A stretch of 64,000 bases of DNA from JBNPEO01 sp050490315 (lineage in GTDB: Bacteria > Actinomycetota > Actinomycetes > Actinomycetales > Micrococcaceae). Location of the stretch: the NCBI RefSeq assembly GCF_050490315.1, contig NZ_JBNPEO010000002.1:1-64000 (forward strand), given 5' to 3'. This document shows positions 7,942 through 16,251 of this stretch, one piece after another. A model generated the notes under the pieces. It saw only the letters and a list, made by a program, of their open reading frames with translations. It ran no database searches and had not been told where the DNA came from. Both the position numbers and the translations under genes were made by a program. Numbering within the stretch: position 1 is the stretch's first letter; each line of letters opens with the position of its first letter.

Positions 7942-8880
7942 GTGCCAGCAGTCCCGGCCGTACGGTTTGATGCGATCGGCACCACCATCGGTGTACACGC
8001 GACAGACCCCTCCGCCCTCCATGAGGCTGTGTGCACGGCGCGGGACTGGCTGGAGCGCCTGGACGCCGCCGCCTCGAGGTTCCGGGCCGATTCGGAACTG
8101 GCAGTGATCAACGCCCGGTCGGCCCGGGTCCCGGTAGCTTTGGTTCTTAGCCCCCTGCTCGGTCAGGTGCTTCAAGCCTCCCTGGACGCCGCGGCCCTCA
8201 CCGGCGGCCTGGTCGACCCGACAGTCGGGGCGGCCCTGCTCAGAGCCGGTTACGATGACGATATGACAACGGTCAAAGACAGGGCCGCCTGGACGGTTCC
8301 CGGGGATCCGGTACCGGCGCCGGGCTGGCGGCAGGTCAATTACACACCCGACGTGCGGTTGCTGGTGATGCCGGCCGGCACGGTGCTGGACTTTGGCTCC
8401 AGCGCCAAAGCCTACGCCGCTGACCGGATCGCGGCCCTGCTCGGTGAGGCCCTGCCGGGCGGTTTCCTGGTGGACCTGGGCGGAGACATAGCCGTTGCAG
8501 GCACCCCGCCGGAGGCCGGCTGGCAGATAGGTGTCGGGCACGGCGGCGGCCGCGACGATCAGGTCATCACCATCCGGGACCAGGCCATAGCAACGTCCTC
8601 AACCAGGGACCGGGCGTGGGCCAGCGGCTCCGGGACCGCCCACCACATCATCGACCCGCGCACCGGCGCCCCCGCGCAGCGGGTCTGGGCCGAAGTGACC
8701 TGCCTGGGCGCGACCGCCCTGGAAGCCAATGCCGCCTCGACCGCCGCCATCGTCCTGGGCGCCGATGCGCCGTCCTGGCTGCGGGCCCACGGCATCGATG
8801 CCAGCCTGCACGGCATGGACGGGTCGACCGTGAGGACCGGGAACTGGCCTGCCCCGCACAACCCGGCCCTGGCCCTGTGA
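7942..8880 (+). CDS. apbE: FAD:protein FMN transferase ApbE
   Basis: ApbE enzymes move FMN from FAD onto Ser/Thr of exported redox proteins, usually outside the membrane. The 312-residue protein has TGGLVDPTVGAALLRAGYD, LDFGSSAKAYAADRIA, GGFLVDLGGDIAVAG, ATSSTRDRAW, HHIIDPRTG and ATALEANAASTAAIVLG, the family's FAD- and Mg-binding blocks. The GTG at 7942 fits the family's beginning and leaves 2 bp after the small upstream gene; a longer frame reaching back to 7582 would overlap that gene. No signal peptide or lipobox is visible, which is unusual if it works outside. The stop overlaps the next start by 4 bp. Confidence 0.92.
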   Translation: MPAVPAVRFDAIGTTIGVHATDPSALHEAVCTARDWLERLDAAASRFRADSELAVINARSARVPVALVLSPLLGQVLQASLDAAALTGGLVDPTVGAALLRAGYDDDMTTVKDRAAWTVPGDPVPAPGWRQVNYTPDVRLLVMPAGTVLDFGSSAKAYAADRIAALLGEALPGGFLVDLGGDIAVAGTPPEAGWQIGVGHGGGRDDQVITIRDQAIATSSTRDRAWASGSGTAHHIIDPRTGAPAQRVWAEVTCLGATALEANAASTAAIVLGADAPSWLRAHGIDASLHGMDGSTVRTGNWPAPHNPALAL

Positions 8881-9452
8881 GCCCGGCGGTCAGCGAGGTT
8901 TTCTGGTTCGTTTCCCGGGCGAGCGGTGTCACCGCCTCGGTGCTGCTGACGGTGACGTTCATTCTCGGTGTTGTGACCTCCGGGCGGCGCCGGCCGGCCG
9001 GGATCGGCACCACGGTCGTGACCGGGCTCCACCGCAACCTTGCCCTGGGAATGATGCTTTTTGTGCTGGTCCATATTGTCACTGCTGTGTTGGAAGGCTA
9101 CGTCGACATAGGTTGGGTATCGGTTGTGGTGCCGTTCACCTCCGGCTACGAGCGGGCCTGGATCGGGCTGGGCACGGTCGCATTCGACCTGCTGGTCGCC
9201 GTGACGTTGACTTCGGTGCTGCGTCACCGGATCCCGGAGCGGTGGTGGGGCCCGGTCCACGCGCTGAGCTACGTGCTGTGGCCGGCGGCAATAGTCCATG
9301 GCATCACGATGGGCACCGGCAGCGCCTGGATCCTCCGGGCCGTGGGGGTGGCCTGCCTGGCCGCAGGTGCGGCCGCGATCGCCTACCGGCTCACCGGCCG
9401 GCAACCCGATGAGACCCGCCGTGATGAGATCGGACAACAGCCATGGCGCTGA
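8877..9452 (+). CDS. ferric reductase-like transmembrane haem protein
   Basis: The 191-residue membrane protein has about five to six helices and belongs to the ferric reductase-like transmembrane family, which includes MsrQ/YedZ-type and NOX-type proteins. Four histidines sit in two pairs, H52/H66 and H128/H141. Their spacings of 14 and 13 suit two haem b groups stacked across the membrane. There is no fused FAD/NAD domain, so electrons must come from a partner, most simply the NuoF-like protein and ferredoxin encoded next. The GTG start overlaps the apbE stop (GTGA), and the 3' end overlaps the next gene by 10 bp, so translation is probably coupled. Confidence 0.85.
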   Translation: MSPAVSEVFWFVSRASGVTASVLLTVTFILGVVTSGRRRPAGIGTTVVTGLHRNLALGMMLFVLVHIVTAVLEGYVDIGWVSVVVPFTSGYERAWIGLGTVAFDLLVAVTLTSVLRHRIPERWWGPVHALSYVLWPAAIVHGITMGTGSAWILRAVGVACLAAGAAAIAYRLTGRQPDETRRDEIGQQPWR

Positions 9453-10534
9453 ACCTGCTGCCGGCGCTGCATGAGGCCGGCCTGACGGGCCGGAGCGGTT
9501 CGGCGTTCAGCACCGGCGTGAAACTTGCCGCGGCGCTGGAAAACCGGGCGGAGCTGGTCGTGAACGCCTGCGACGGGGAAATCGGTGCCGCGAAGGACGC
9601 CTATGTCATCCAGCACCACCTCCGCGAGGTCCTGGACGGGGCAGCACTGACGGGTTTGACGCCGGTAACGTATGCGGCCCATGCCGGGTCGGAGACCGAA
9701 GGAAACCTGCGGGCGGCCGGTGTTCCGGTGCTGCCGGTACCGGCCCGGTATGTCGCTTCCGAGGCCAGTGCCTTGGTTTCCCTGCTTCACGGCGGCCTGG
9801 CCCGCCCGATGACTAAACGCCGCCGCCTGGTCCAGGGCGGGCGCACCCCGGAGGGGAAGAAAACCCGCCCGGTCCTGGTCCTGAACGCCGAAACACTCCT
9901 GCGGATCGCCCAGATCGAGGCCTTCGGGCCGGCTTGGTTCCGGTCCTTCGGCACCCCGGAGGACCCCGGACCCCGGCTGGTCGCGGTCAACGGCGCGGTC
10001 CAGGCCCCGGGTGTCTACGAAACCGAAACCGGACCCTCCCTGAGCCACATACTCTCCCTGGCCGGGGGCCCGCTCCCGGGCGCCCGGGCGCTGAACATCG
10101 GCGGGCTCGGCGGCACCTGGATTGCAGCGTCCCGGATACCCTCCCTGCACTACACCGCCGGCTCGCTGGCCGCCGCAGGCGCGGCCCCGGGACCGGGGGT
10201 CCTGCACCTGCTGGGTCCTTCACATTGTCCGGTTGCCACGGTCGCGGACATGCTCAACTACGCCGCCGGGGAATCAGCCGGCCAATGCGGGCCCTGCATG
10301 TTCGGGCTCCCCGCGGCAGCTGCCGGGTTCGCTGAACTCGCCGCCGGCACCGCAGGGCCGGCAGCGCACGCTGCGCTGCAGGAACGGCTGGGGCTGCTTG
10401 CCGGCCGCGGGGCCTGCCATTTCCCCGACGGTGTCGCAGCGTTCACCGCCTCCGCGCTGGAGGTCTTCAGCGCCCACCTCCAAGCGCACGCCGCAGGGTA
10501 TTGCCCCGGCCAGGAAGAAGACGGTCAGTCATGA
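9443..10534 (+). CDS. NuoF-like (complex I 51-kDa type) flavo-iron-sulfur protein
   Basis: The 363-residue protein aligns with NuoF: a flavin-binding start (LTGRSGSAFSTGVKLAAAL, ELVVNACDGEIGAAKD at 37-52), an SLBB-type middle (VAVNGAVQAPGVYE near 180), and a C-terminal iron-sulfur region. Two departures stand out. The GEE segment of the NADH/FMN site reads VASEASAL at 104-111. The N3 cluster motif ESCGxCxPC reads ESAGQCGPC at 277-285, leaving C282, C285 and a later C325. It should oxidise NAD(P)H or another donor and pass electrons to the ferredoxin or haem protein; the donor is not known. It overlaps both neighbours. Confidence 0.85.
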   Translation: MALNLLPALHEAGLTGRSGSAFSTGVKLAAALENRAELVVNACDGEIGAAKDAYVIQHHLREVLDGAALTGLTPVTYAAHAGSETEGNLRAAGVPVLPVPARYVASEASALVSLLHGGLARPMTKRRRLVQGGRTPEGKKTRPVLVLNAETLLRIAQIEAFGPAWFRSFGTPEDPGPRLVAVNGAVQAPGVYETETGPSLSHILSLAGGPLPGARALNIGGLGGTWIAASRIPSLHYTAGSLAAAGAAPGPGVLHLLGPSHCPVATVADMLNYAAGESAGQCGPCMFGLPAAAAGFAELAAGTAGPAAHAALQERLGLLAGRGACHFPDGVAAFTASALEVFSAHLQAHAAGYCPGQEEDGQS

Positions 10535-10764
10535 GCTTTTCTCCCCGCACACCCCGGGCCGGTTCGGCACTCCCGGTCCTGGCCGTTGACCGGATCGCCT
10601 GTACCGGGCACGGGGTCTGCGCCACCTTGCTGCCCGAACACATCACCCTCGATGAATGGGGTTACCCCATCCTTGACGGACCCGTCCCCAAAACCCCCGA
10701 CGCGGGCCTGGCCGTCCGGTACTGCCCCGCCCGTGCACTGTACTGGCGGAACCGGAACGACTGA
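10531..10764 (+). CDS. [3Fe-4S]-type ferredoxin
   Basis: This 77-residue protein has the pattern C24-x5-C30 and C65-P, three cysteines in the arrangement of single-cluster [3Fe-4S] ferredoxins that serve actinobacterial P450s and reductases. The ATG overlaps the stop of the NuoF-like gene (ATGA), so the two are translationally coupled and probably work together. The first 15 residues are a Pro/Arg-rich extension. It is the last gene of the cluster; the next gene is convergent. Confidence 0.85.
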   Translation: MSFSPRTPRAGSALPVLAVDRIACTGHGVCATLLPEHITLDEWGYPILDGPVPKTPDAGLAVRYCPARALYWRNRND

Positions 10765-10844
10765 CGCAGACCCCGCCACCGCGCCCGGAGGCCCGGGGCG
10801 CCGCTTCACGGTGTCCTGGTCGAAGGCGGTGGCCAGGCGGGTCT

Positions 10845-11471
10845 TCAGTTCCCGGCGTCCGGGGCCGTTTTAGCGGCGCGGCGCCTGCGCAGGTGCCAGA
10901 GCAGCAGCCCGGTGAGGACAACCGCGACAGTGAGGACGGCCGCTCCCTGTCCGGCTCTCCGGGCGATGCTCTGATACGAGTTCCCTGCCAGGAACCCCAG
11001 CAGGACACAGCCGGTACCCCACACCAGCCCGCCCGCGGCGTTGAACGCCAAAAACCGCAGGTAGGGCATACGCGCCATGCCGGCCAGGGCAGGCATGACT
11101 GCGCGGAAGAACGCTGTGAAGCGCCCTGCAAAAACTGCCACACCGCCCCGGCGGCGCAACAAATCCTGGGCTTTGGCCAGCTGCCGTCCTTTCCTGGCGA
11201 CAAGACGAAGGCCCATGATCCGCGGCCCGAAGAACCGCCCTACCTCATAGCCCACCGTGTCGCCGGTGATCGCCGCCGTCACGACCAGAACGATCACCAG
11301 CCACAGGGGGAGTCGTCCGTGGCTGGCCAGGACCCCGCCCAGAATGGCCGCCGTCTCACCCGGGACCACAAATCCAAGGAAAAACGCGTCTTCAGCGAAC
11401 ACCAGGGCGAACACCAGCAGCGCCGCCAGCACCGGGCTGATGTTCAGGATACTGTCCACAATCTGGCCCAC
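10845..11471 (-). CDS. DedA family membrane protein (VTT domain)
   Basis: The 208-residue protein carries the DedA/SNARE-associated signature: FVVPGETAAILGGVLASHG near residue 37, GDTVGYEVGRFFG near 70, and RHGG-like RRRGGVAVFAGRFTAFFRAVMPALAGMARMPYLRFL near 107. DedA proteins are thought to be lipid flippases or transporters that support envelope homeostasis. The GTG at 11471 follows GGAGGAAAGG; a longer frame to 11678 has a charged, unrelated extension. The C-terminus is basic and cytosolic. It converges on the redox cluster and is not part of it. Confidence 0.88.
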   Translation of the reverse strand: MGQIVDSILNISPVLAALLVFALVFAEDAFFLGFVVPGETAAILGGVLASHGRLPLWLVIVLVVTAAITGDTVGYEVGRFFGPRIMGLRLVARKGRQLAKAQDLLRRRGGVAVFAGRFTAFFRAVMPALAGMARMPYLRFLAFNAAGGLVWGTGCVLLGFLAGNSYQSIARRAGQGAAVLTVAVVLTGLLLWHLRRRRAAKTAPDAGN

Positions 11472-11678
11472 AACACGCCTTTCCTCCGGGCGCCCACCCC
11501 CGGCGCGCCTTCCGGTTCCGGTAATCCTACCGCGCCGGCCCGGGAGCATCCCCCGGGTAAAGGCGGCAGGTCCTGCGGCGGCATAGGCACCTGCATTGCC
11601 CGTGGAGTCTGGACCGGTGGGCGGGCGCGTCCGTACAATGTGCGGTGAGAGATCCGGCCCAAGCACGGGAGACAACAA

Positions 11679-12227
11679 ATGAAAACCACCGGCAACCGCG
11701 GGAACGTCGTTACAGTGGCGGTGCTGATCGGTCTGGCCCTTCCCGGGACGGCCGGCTGCTCCTTCACCAACCCCCAGGAGACCACCAGGATCACGCCGGC
11801 AACCAACGGCATCAATACCGTGATCGGCCCGGTGAAGCTGGGCAACCTGTTAATTCTCGCCCAGGACGCCGGCGGGCCCGGCAGGGTCATCGGCACAGTG
11901 ACGAACACCACCGAAAACGACATCATCCTGACCCTGGGCCTGGCATCAGGGGAGACAGTAACCATCCCCGTACGTGCCCAAGGCCGCGCGCAACTGACAC
12001 CCGAGACGGCCCCGATCATATTTGCCCGCACCGGCGCGGACCCCGGTGCGACGGTCCAGCTCCGCATCAACGCAGGCATGACCACACAAACCATCCCGGT
12101 TCCCGTCCTTGACGCCACCTTCACCGAATACGCACCCTATTTCCCGATCCGGACCTCCCCGGCCCAAATCCCCGGCACCACGAGGCCACCCACTTCCCCG
12201 ACGCCGACCCCGACACCTACGCTCTAA
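11679..12227 (+). CDS. LpqE-like lipoprotein
   Basis: The 182-residue protein has a lipoprotein signal peptide ending LPGTAGC (Cys at about 27), then a beta-rich domain with NGINTVIGPVKLGNLLILAQ and GRVIGTVTNTTENDIILTL, resembling the mycobacterial LpqE-like family (copper-chaperone PCuAC-like fold). No Met/His copper-ligand set is obvious. The C-terminus is a Pro/Thr-rich tail. It should sit on the outer face of the membrane. It is divergent from dedA and lies upstream of the copper-type genes. Confidence 0.65.
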   Translation: MKTTGNRGNVVTVAVLIGLALPGTAGCSFTNPQETTRITPATNGINTVIGPVKLGNLLILAQDAGGPGRVIGTVTNTTENDIILTLGLASGETVTIPVRAQGRAQLTPETAPIIFARTGADPGATVQLRINAGMTTQTIPVPVLDATFTEYAPYFPIRTSPAQIPGTTRPPTSPTPTPTPTL

Positions 12228-12585
12228 CGTCACTTCCCTGCAGGGCTCTGCGCGCCGTCCCGTTCACGCGCCGCACCCTCCCACCGGGTACGTAGCGGCG
12301 CGGCCAAAGCTCCGGGGCCGGGAAACGTCCACACGCCCTTTGGCCGGTATGTCCGCCGCCACCGGCGGGCCCGGCTGGCCGCCCTCCACAGGCAGACCGA
12401 AGGCCACTGGACCGTTTCCGGGGCCCGGCTGCTGCCTTCTGCAGGTTCCCTGCCGGTGCACTGCGGGCTCTCAGCAATCATTCAGCGGAGGTCCGGATAA
12501 TTGGTGGCAGGCGTCGTTGAGGCGCCCGCCCGTCCGGGCCCCCCATCCGGACGGGGCACCGACTTTAGTAGGACGGATACCGGCC
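12228..12585. other. 358-bp intergenic region with a GC hairpin
   Basis: No convincing gene is seen; the open frames crossing it lack ribosome binding sites and family resemblance. CCCGTCCGG at 12529-12537 is perfectly complementary to CCGGACGGG at 12547-12555, about 30 bp before the next start, so a leader hairpin or terminator is possible. The next gene probably has its promoter here. Confidence 0.4.
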
Positions 12586-12804
12586 ATGTCTGCAACCCGA
12601 ACCCGCACAGCTGTCCTGTTCAGCACTCTGGCCGGGATCGCATTGGTTGCCGGGACCGCCGTGGCAGGGATTTCACCGGCAACCGCGGCGCCGGCACCGG
12701 GCCCGGTATCTTCGACCGTGTCTTCCCCTGCCCCGGCCGTGCATCAGGTGCCGGCCGGCGCGGACAGCCCGCAGCGCGACGCCGGGGAGAGCAGCGGCGA
12801 CTGA
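12586..12804 (+). CDS. small secreted Ala/Pro/Ser-rich protein
   Basis: The 72-residue protein starts at an ATG preceded by TAGGACGGA. It has a clear signal peptide: MSATRTRTA, then a hydrophobic core, then a likely cleavage site at ATAAPAP near residue 35. The mature part is only about 37 residues, rich in Ser/Pro/Ala and acidic at the end. No family is recognised. It lies 69 bp upstream of the DUF6153 gene, so it may be co-transcribed with the copper-type group. Coding status rests on the ribosome binding site and the signal peptide. Confidence 0.5.
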   Translation: MSATRTRTAVLFSTLAGIALVAGTAVAGISPATAAPAPGPVSSTVSSPAPAVHQVPAGADSPQRDAGESSGD

Positions 12805-12873
12805 CCCGGCCCCGGACGGTGGGTAGAATACTGTGCAGGAAACGACCCTGAGCGGGGCAGTGAAAGGACAGAC

Positions 12874-13356
12874 GTGAGGACAGTGTTCAAGCACCCCTCA
12901 CTTCTCCCGTCCTCCAATGCCGTTCCCGGGCTCATCCTCGCTTTCCTGGTACTGGCCGGTCTGCTACTCGGAATTTTGGGCATGCACGCCCCGACGACAG
13001 GCCACGGAGCCTCGGCGCCCCACCACACCACCTCACACACCCCGGGTGGCTTTGCCGCTGCCGCCGTGGCCCCTTCGGGCGGGTGGGTTACCCCCGCTGT
13101 AGCGCACCCCAACGAAATCTCGCTGCCGGCCGGCAACCAATCCTGGGGTTGCCTGGAACAGTGCACGATGACCGCCCAGCACCGGGCATGCGCCCCGCAA
13201 TCCGGCGCCACAGTTCCCCTACCGGTCCTGCCCGCCATGGAGCCCGCGGCCAACCGGCCGGCCATCATGAGCGCTTCAGGGGTTCCGTGTCCGGTCCCGG
13301 CGGGCCACGGACGGGCTGCACCGTCCCTGACGGAACTGTCCATCAGCCGCACGTAA
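12874..13356 (+). CDS. DUF6153 family protein
   Basis: The 160-residue protein resembles DUF6153, a family of small actinobacterial membrane proteins often found near copper genes. It has one N-terminal membrane segment (LILAFLVLAGLLLGILGMHA, about 21-40), followed by a His-rich stretch (TTGHGASAPHHTTSH) and Cys/Met-containing segments (WGCLEQCTMTAQHRACAP near 91). These could bind copper outside the membrane. The GTG start follows GAAAGGA. The multicopper oxidase gene downstream supports a metal-related role; this is inference from context and ligands. Confidence 0.65.
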   Translation: MRTVFKHPSLLPSSNAVPGLILAFLVLAGLLLGILGMHAPTTGHGASAPHHTTSHTPGGFAAAAVAPSGGWVTPAVAHPNEISLPAGNQSWGCLEQCTMTAQHRACAPQSGATVPLPVLPAMEPAANRPAIMSASGVPCPVPAGHGRAAPSLTELSISRT

Positions 13357-13707
13357 ACCCGCCCGGACGCGTCCCACGGATGCCCGCCGGGATGTTCCAA
13401 GGGCTCCACCACGCCGCCTCTACCTGGACAGCCTCGGGCCGGTAACGTACCGGGTTCCTCTCCACTCCCGGACAGCCGGGGCTGGGAGCAGCCCGGTGCA
13501 CCTGCCGGAAACGTGGCGCTAGACCCTCTCCGCCGGATGTTCTTACGGCATGTCCGGGGCAGGCTGCCCCGTAATGTCCGTCGATGGACCAGCTGCAGCG
13601 TGCCCCTCCCGCCCGCTTCAGCGTTCACAGTCACCCCGGTTTTTGGGACTTTTCGACCATTTGATACTTTCCCGCTTCGCGCGGATACCGACCAAGGACA
13701 CCAAAGA
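13357..13707. other. 351-bp intergenic region upstream of the multicopper oxidase
   Basis: No gene is supported here. A short GC hairpin (GGGGCAGGCTGCCCC) lies near 13556-13570. About 55 bp before the oxidase start is a possible promoter: TTGGGA, a 16-bp spacer, then TACTTT. A copper-responsive operator could be here, but no known box was recognised. Confidence 0.35.
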
Positions 13708-15324
13708 ATGAAAAACGCCTATCCTCTTCCTTCCCGCCGCACCGTGCTCGGCACCGGGATCGCGGCCGCCGCGATGGCGGCCCTCGCGGCCTGCACGTCC
13801 AACCCGGCCGCCGGGCCCTCCGGGGTGACCCGGATCATGCCCGGTGACCCAATGATCGCGGACTTCGAAGCACGCCGCGCCGTCACGGGCAAGACCGTCA
13901 CCACAAAGCTCACCGCGGCCGAAGCGGACGTTGTGATCGCCGGTCAGCCTGTCCGGACCTGGGGGTATAACGGTGCCCTGAACGGGCCGATAATCCGGGG
14001 AACCGCCGGAGACAAGCTCACCGTGTCGCTGACGAACAAACTCAGCCAGGGAACCTCCGTGCACTGGCACGGACTGGCGCTGCGCAATGACCAGGACGGG
14101 GTCCCGGGCCTCACCCAGCAGGCCCTCGCCCCCGCTTCGGCGTACGACTACAGTTTCGTTCTTCCGCACCCGGGAACGTACTGGTACCACTCGCACGTGG
14201 AAATGCAACGCGAACGCGGACTCTACGGGGCCCTCATCATCGCCGACCCCAAGGAGACACTCTCCTACGACCAGGAATGGGTGATCATCCTCGATGACTG
14301 GATGGACGGGGTCACCGGCACCCCGGACGATGTCCTGAAAGAACTCTCCATGGGCATGGGGTCCATGAGCACACCGGCACCGGCCCATTCAATGCCCGGC
14401 ATGGATATGGGCGGCGGCTCAGGGTCCTCGATGCCCGGGATGGACATGGGCGGGTCAGGGTCCACGATGCCACCCATGCCGGGCATGAAATACATGCTGA
14501 TGGGGGCGCGCAGTGACTTTCTCGGCGGCGACGCCGGCGACGTCTCCTACCCGTACCACCTGTTCAACGGCAAGGCCGCGGCCGGGCCGGAAACGTTTCC
14601 CAGCAAACCCGGCAGCCGGATCCGGCTGCGGATCATCAACGCAGCCGCTGACACCGCCTACCGTGTCGGCGTGCCCGGGCAGAAAATCACCCTCACCCAC
14701 ACGGACGGGTTCCCGGCCGCGCACCAGGACGTCGATGCCGTCGTCCTGGGCATGGGGGAACGAATCGACGCGATCCTGACTGTCCGTGAGGGTTTCACCC
14801 CTGTTTTGGCGCTGCCCGAAGGCAAACCCGGGATGGCCTACGGCCTGGTCAGCACCGGCACCGGCACACCGCCGCCGGCACCCGCCCTCCCCTCAACCCT
14901 GGGCGGCACCGTCGTTGACGGCGGCATGCTCAAAGCGGACCCCTCGGTGCTCCTGGCGTCCAAACCGGCCGACCGGGTCCATCAAGTCCACCTGACCGGC
15001 GGCATGGCAAAGTACGACTGGGGCATCAATGACCGCCGCTTCGATATGAACAACCCTTACGACGGTGCGTTCGATCTCAAGGTCAACGAACGGGTCCGGG
15101 TGGACTTCATCAATGACACCACCATGTGGCACCCCATGCACCTCCACGGGCACACATTCCAGCTCGCCGGCGGCGGCGCGCGCAAAGACACCGTCATCGT
15201 GCGCCCGAAACAAACAGTGAGCGTCGAATTCGACGCCGACAACCCCGGTCAATGGCTCACCCACTGCCATAACGCCTACCACGCCGAACGCGGCATGATG
15301 GGAGTCTTCTCCTACATCAAATAA
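13708..15324 (+). CDS. multicopper oxidase (CueO/CopA-type), Tat-exported
   Basis: The 538-residue three-domain oxidase carries all four copper-ligand blocks: HWHG at 119-122, HSH at 161-163, HPMHLHGH near 475-482 and HCHNAYHAERGM at 519-530, which includes the type 1 Cys and axial Met. The N-terminus has a twin-arginine signal (SRRTVLG) and a possible lipobox (LAAC) near residue 29. Residues 215-265 form a Met-rich insert (MPGMDMGG repeats) typical of cuprous oxidases. It probably oxidises Cu(I) outside the membrane. The ATG at 13708 is chosen because the frame upstream, reaching 13513, adds sequence before the Tat signal. Confidence 0.92.
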   Translation: MKNAYPLPSRRTVLGTGIAAAAMAALAACTSNPAAGPSGVTRIMPGDPMIADFEARRAVTGKTVTTKLTAAEADVVIAGQPVRTWGYNGALNGPIIRGTAGDKLTVSLTNKLSQGTSVHWHGLALRNDQDGVPGLTQQALAPASAYDYSFVLPHPGTYWYHSHVEMQRERGLYGALIIADPKETLSYDQEWVIILDDWMDGVTGTPDDVLKELSMGMGSMSTPAPAHSMPGMDMGGGSGSSMPGMDMGGSGSTMPPMPGMKYMLMGARSDFLGGDAGDVSYPYHLFNGKAAAGPETFPSKPGSRIRLRIINAAADTAYRVGVPGQKITLTHTDGFPAAHQDVDAVVLGMGERIDAILTVREGFTPVLALPEGKPGMAYGLVSTGTGTPPPAPALPSTLGGTVVDGGMLKADPSVLLASKPADRVHQVHLTGGMAKYDWGINDRRFDMNNPYDGAFDLKVNERVRVDFINDTTMWHPMHLHGHTFQLAGGGARKDTVIVRPKQTVSVEFDADNPGQWLTHCHNAYHAERGMMGVFSYIK

Positions 15325-15335
15325 ACGACCGCTTG

Positions 15336-15376
15336 GCCGCGTACCCCGCCTCCTTTCAGGGGCCGGGGTACGCGGC
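15336..15376. terminator. hairpin terminator after the multicopper oxidase
   Basis: GCCGCGTACCCCG pairs perfectly with CGGGGTACGCGGC over 13 bp, 11 bp after the oxidase stop. There is no long T-run. Confidence 0.65.
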
Positions 15377-15426
15377 AAACGGCGCACCACCGGCCGGTGC
15401 GGGTACTGGCCTGCGACCATGGTCCT

Positions 15427-16104
15427 ATGAACACCGCACGTGCCGCCGCCGCCGAACCCCGCGAAGGGTTCTCATCCGTCCTCCACCGCTCCTGGCTCCG
15501 GGTCACGGCCATGATGACCGCCGGGGCCGTGGCAGCACTTCTCACCGCGGTCAACGGCCCGCCGGACTACGCGCCCGCGGCCGGCTGGGCTGCCGCGTCC
15601 GGGACGTACCTGCTCTGGGTATGGGCGGTCATCGGGCGCCTGGATCCGGCAGCAACCGCCGCGCACGCCAAGCGTGAAGATCCCGGGCGCGGGATCTCCG
15701 ACGTCCTGGTCCTGGCCGCGACCATGGGAAGCTTCACCGGAGTCGTACTGATCCTGCTCGATGCCTCCACCTTGCAGGGCGGCAGCAAAGCCGCCGTGAT
15801 CGCCCTAGCGCTCGGAAGCGTGGCCCTGTCCTGGTTCCTGGTCCAGACGCTCTTCACCCTGCGCTACGCCGCCATCTACTACCGGGACAGGAACGGGATC
15901 GACTTCAACGAAGACACGGCCCCGCACTACCGGGACTTCGCCTACCTTGCGTTCACCGTCGGGATGACCTTCCAGGTCTCCGACACCAACCTGAACACCG
16001 ACGCGATCCGCTCCACCGTCCTGCGCCAGGCCCTGCTGTCCTACCTCCTCGGCGCCATCGTCCTGGCCACCACCATCAACCTCGTCTCCGGGCTCGTCCA
16101 CTGA
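15427..16104 (+). CDS. DUF1345 domain membrane protein
   Basis: The 225-residue protein has five or six membrane helices and matches DUF1345, an uncharacterised family. Typical blocks are LSWFLVQTLFTLRYAAIYY near residue 140 and FAYLAFTVGMTFQVSDT near 178. The ATG at 15427 is preferred over a GTG 30 bases upstream, because the family starts shortly before the first helix. The function is unknown. It is flanked by hairpins, so it is probably transcribed alone. Confidence 0.85.
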   Translation: MNTARAAAAEPREGFSSVLHRSWLRVTAMMTAGAVAALLTAVNGPPDYAPAAGWAAASGTYLLWVWAVIGRLDPAATAAHAKREDPGRGISDVLVLAATMGSFTGVVLILLDASTLQGGSKAAVIALALGSVALSWFLVQTLFTLRYAAIYYRDRNGIDFNEDTAPHYRDFAYLAFTVGMTFQVSDTNLNTDAIRSTVLRQALLSYLLGAIVLATTINLVSGLVH

Positions 16105-16122
16105 ACAGGACCAATCACCCGG

Positions 16123-16149
16123 GGCCGGGAAACGGGCCCTTCCCCGGCC
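16123..16149. terminator. hairpin between the convergent DUF1345 and VIT genes
   Basis: GGCCGGGAA pairs with TTCCCCGGCC with one bulged base. It lies 19 bp after the DUF1345 stop. Confidence 0.5.
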
Positions 16150-16251
16150 GCAGTCGGAACAGGGCCACAGCCGCAGCAGGGCCACGGGAACCCGCAGGGC
16201 GCCTCCTTCCGGAGATGCCTGCCAGGGCGGGAGGTGCCGAAGACCACGTGA

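Noticed and set aside
11645..12112. 155-residue open frame overlapping the lipoprotein gene
   Set aside because: It is out of frame with the lipoprotein, which has a proper signal and lipobox; the overlapping frame is Arg/His-rich noise.
12109..12585. Upstream extension of the small secreted protein frame
   Set aside because: The ATG at 12586 has a ribosome binding site and a signal peptide; the extension overlaps the lipoprotein gene and looks random.
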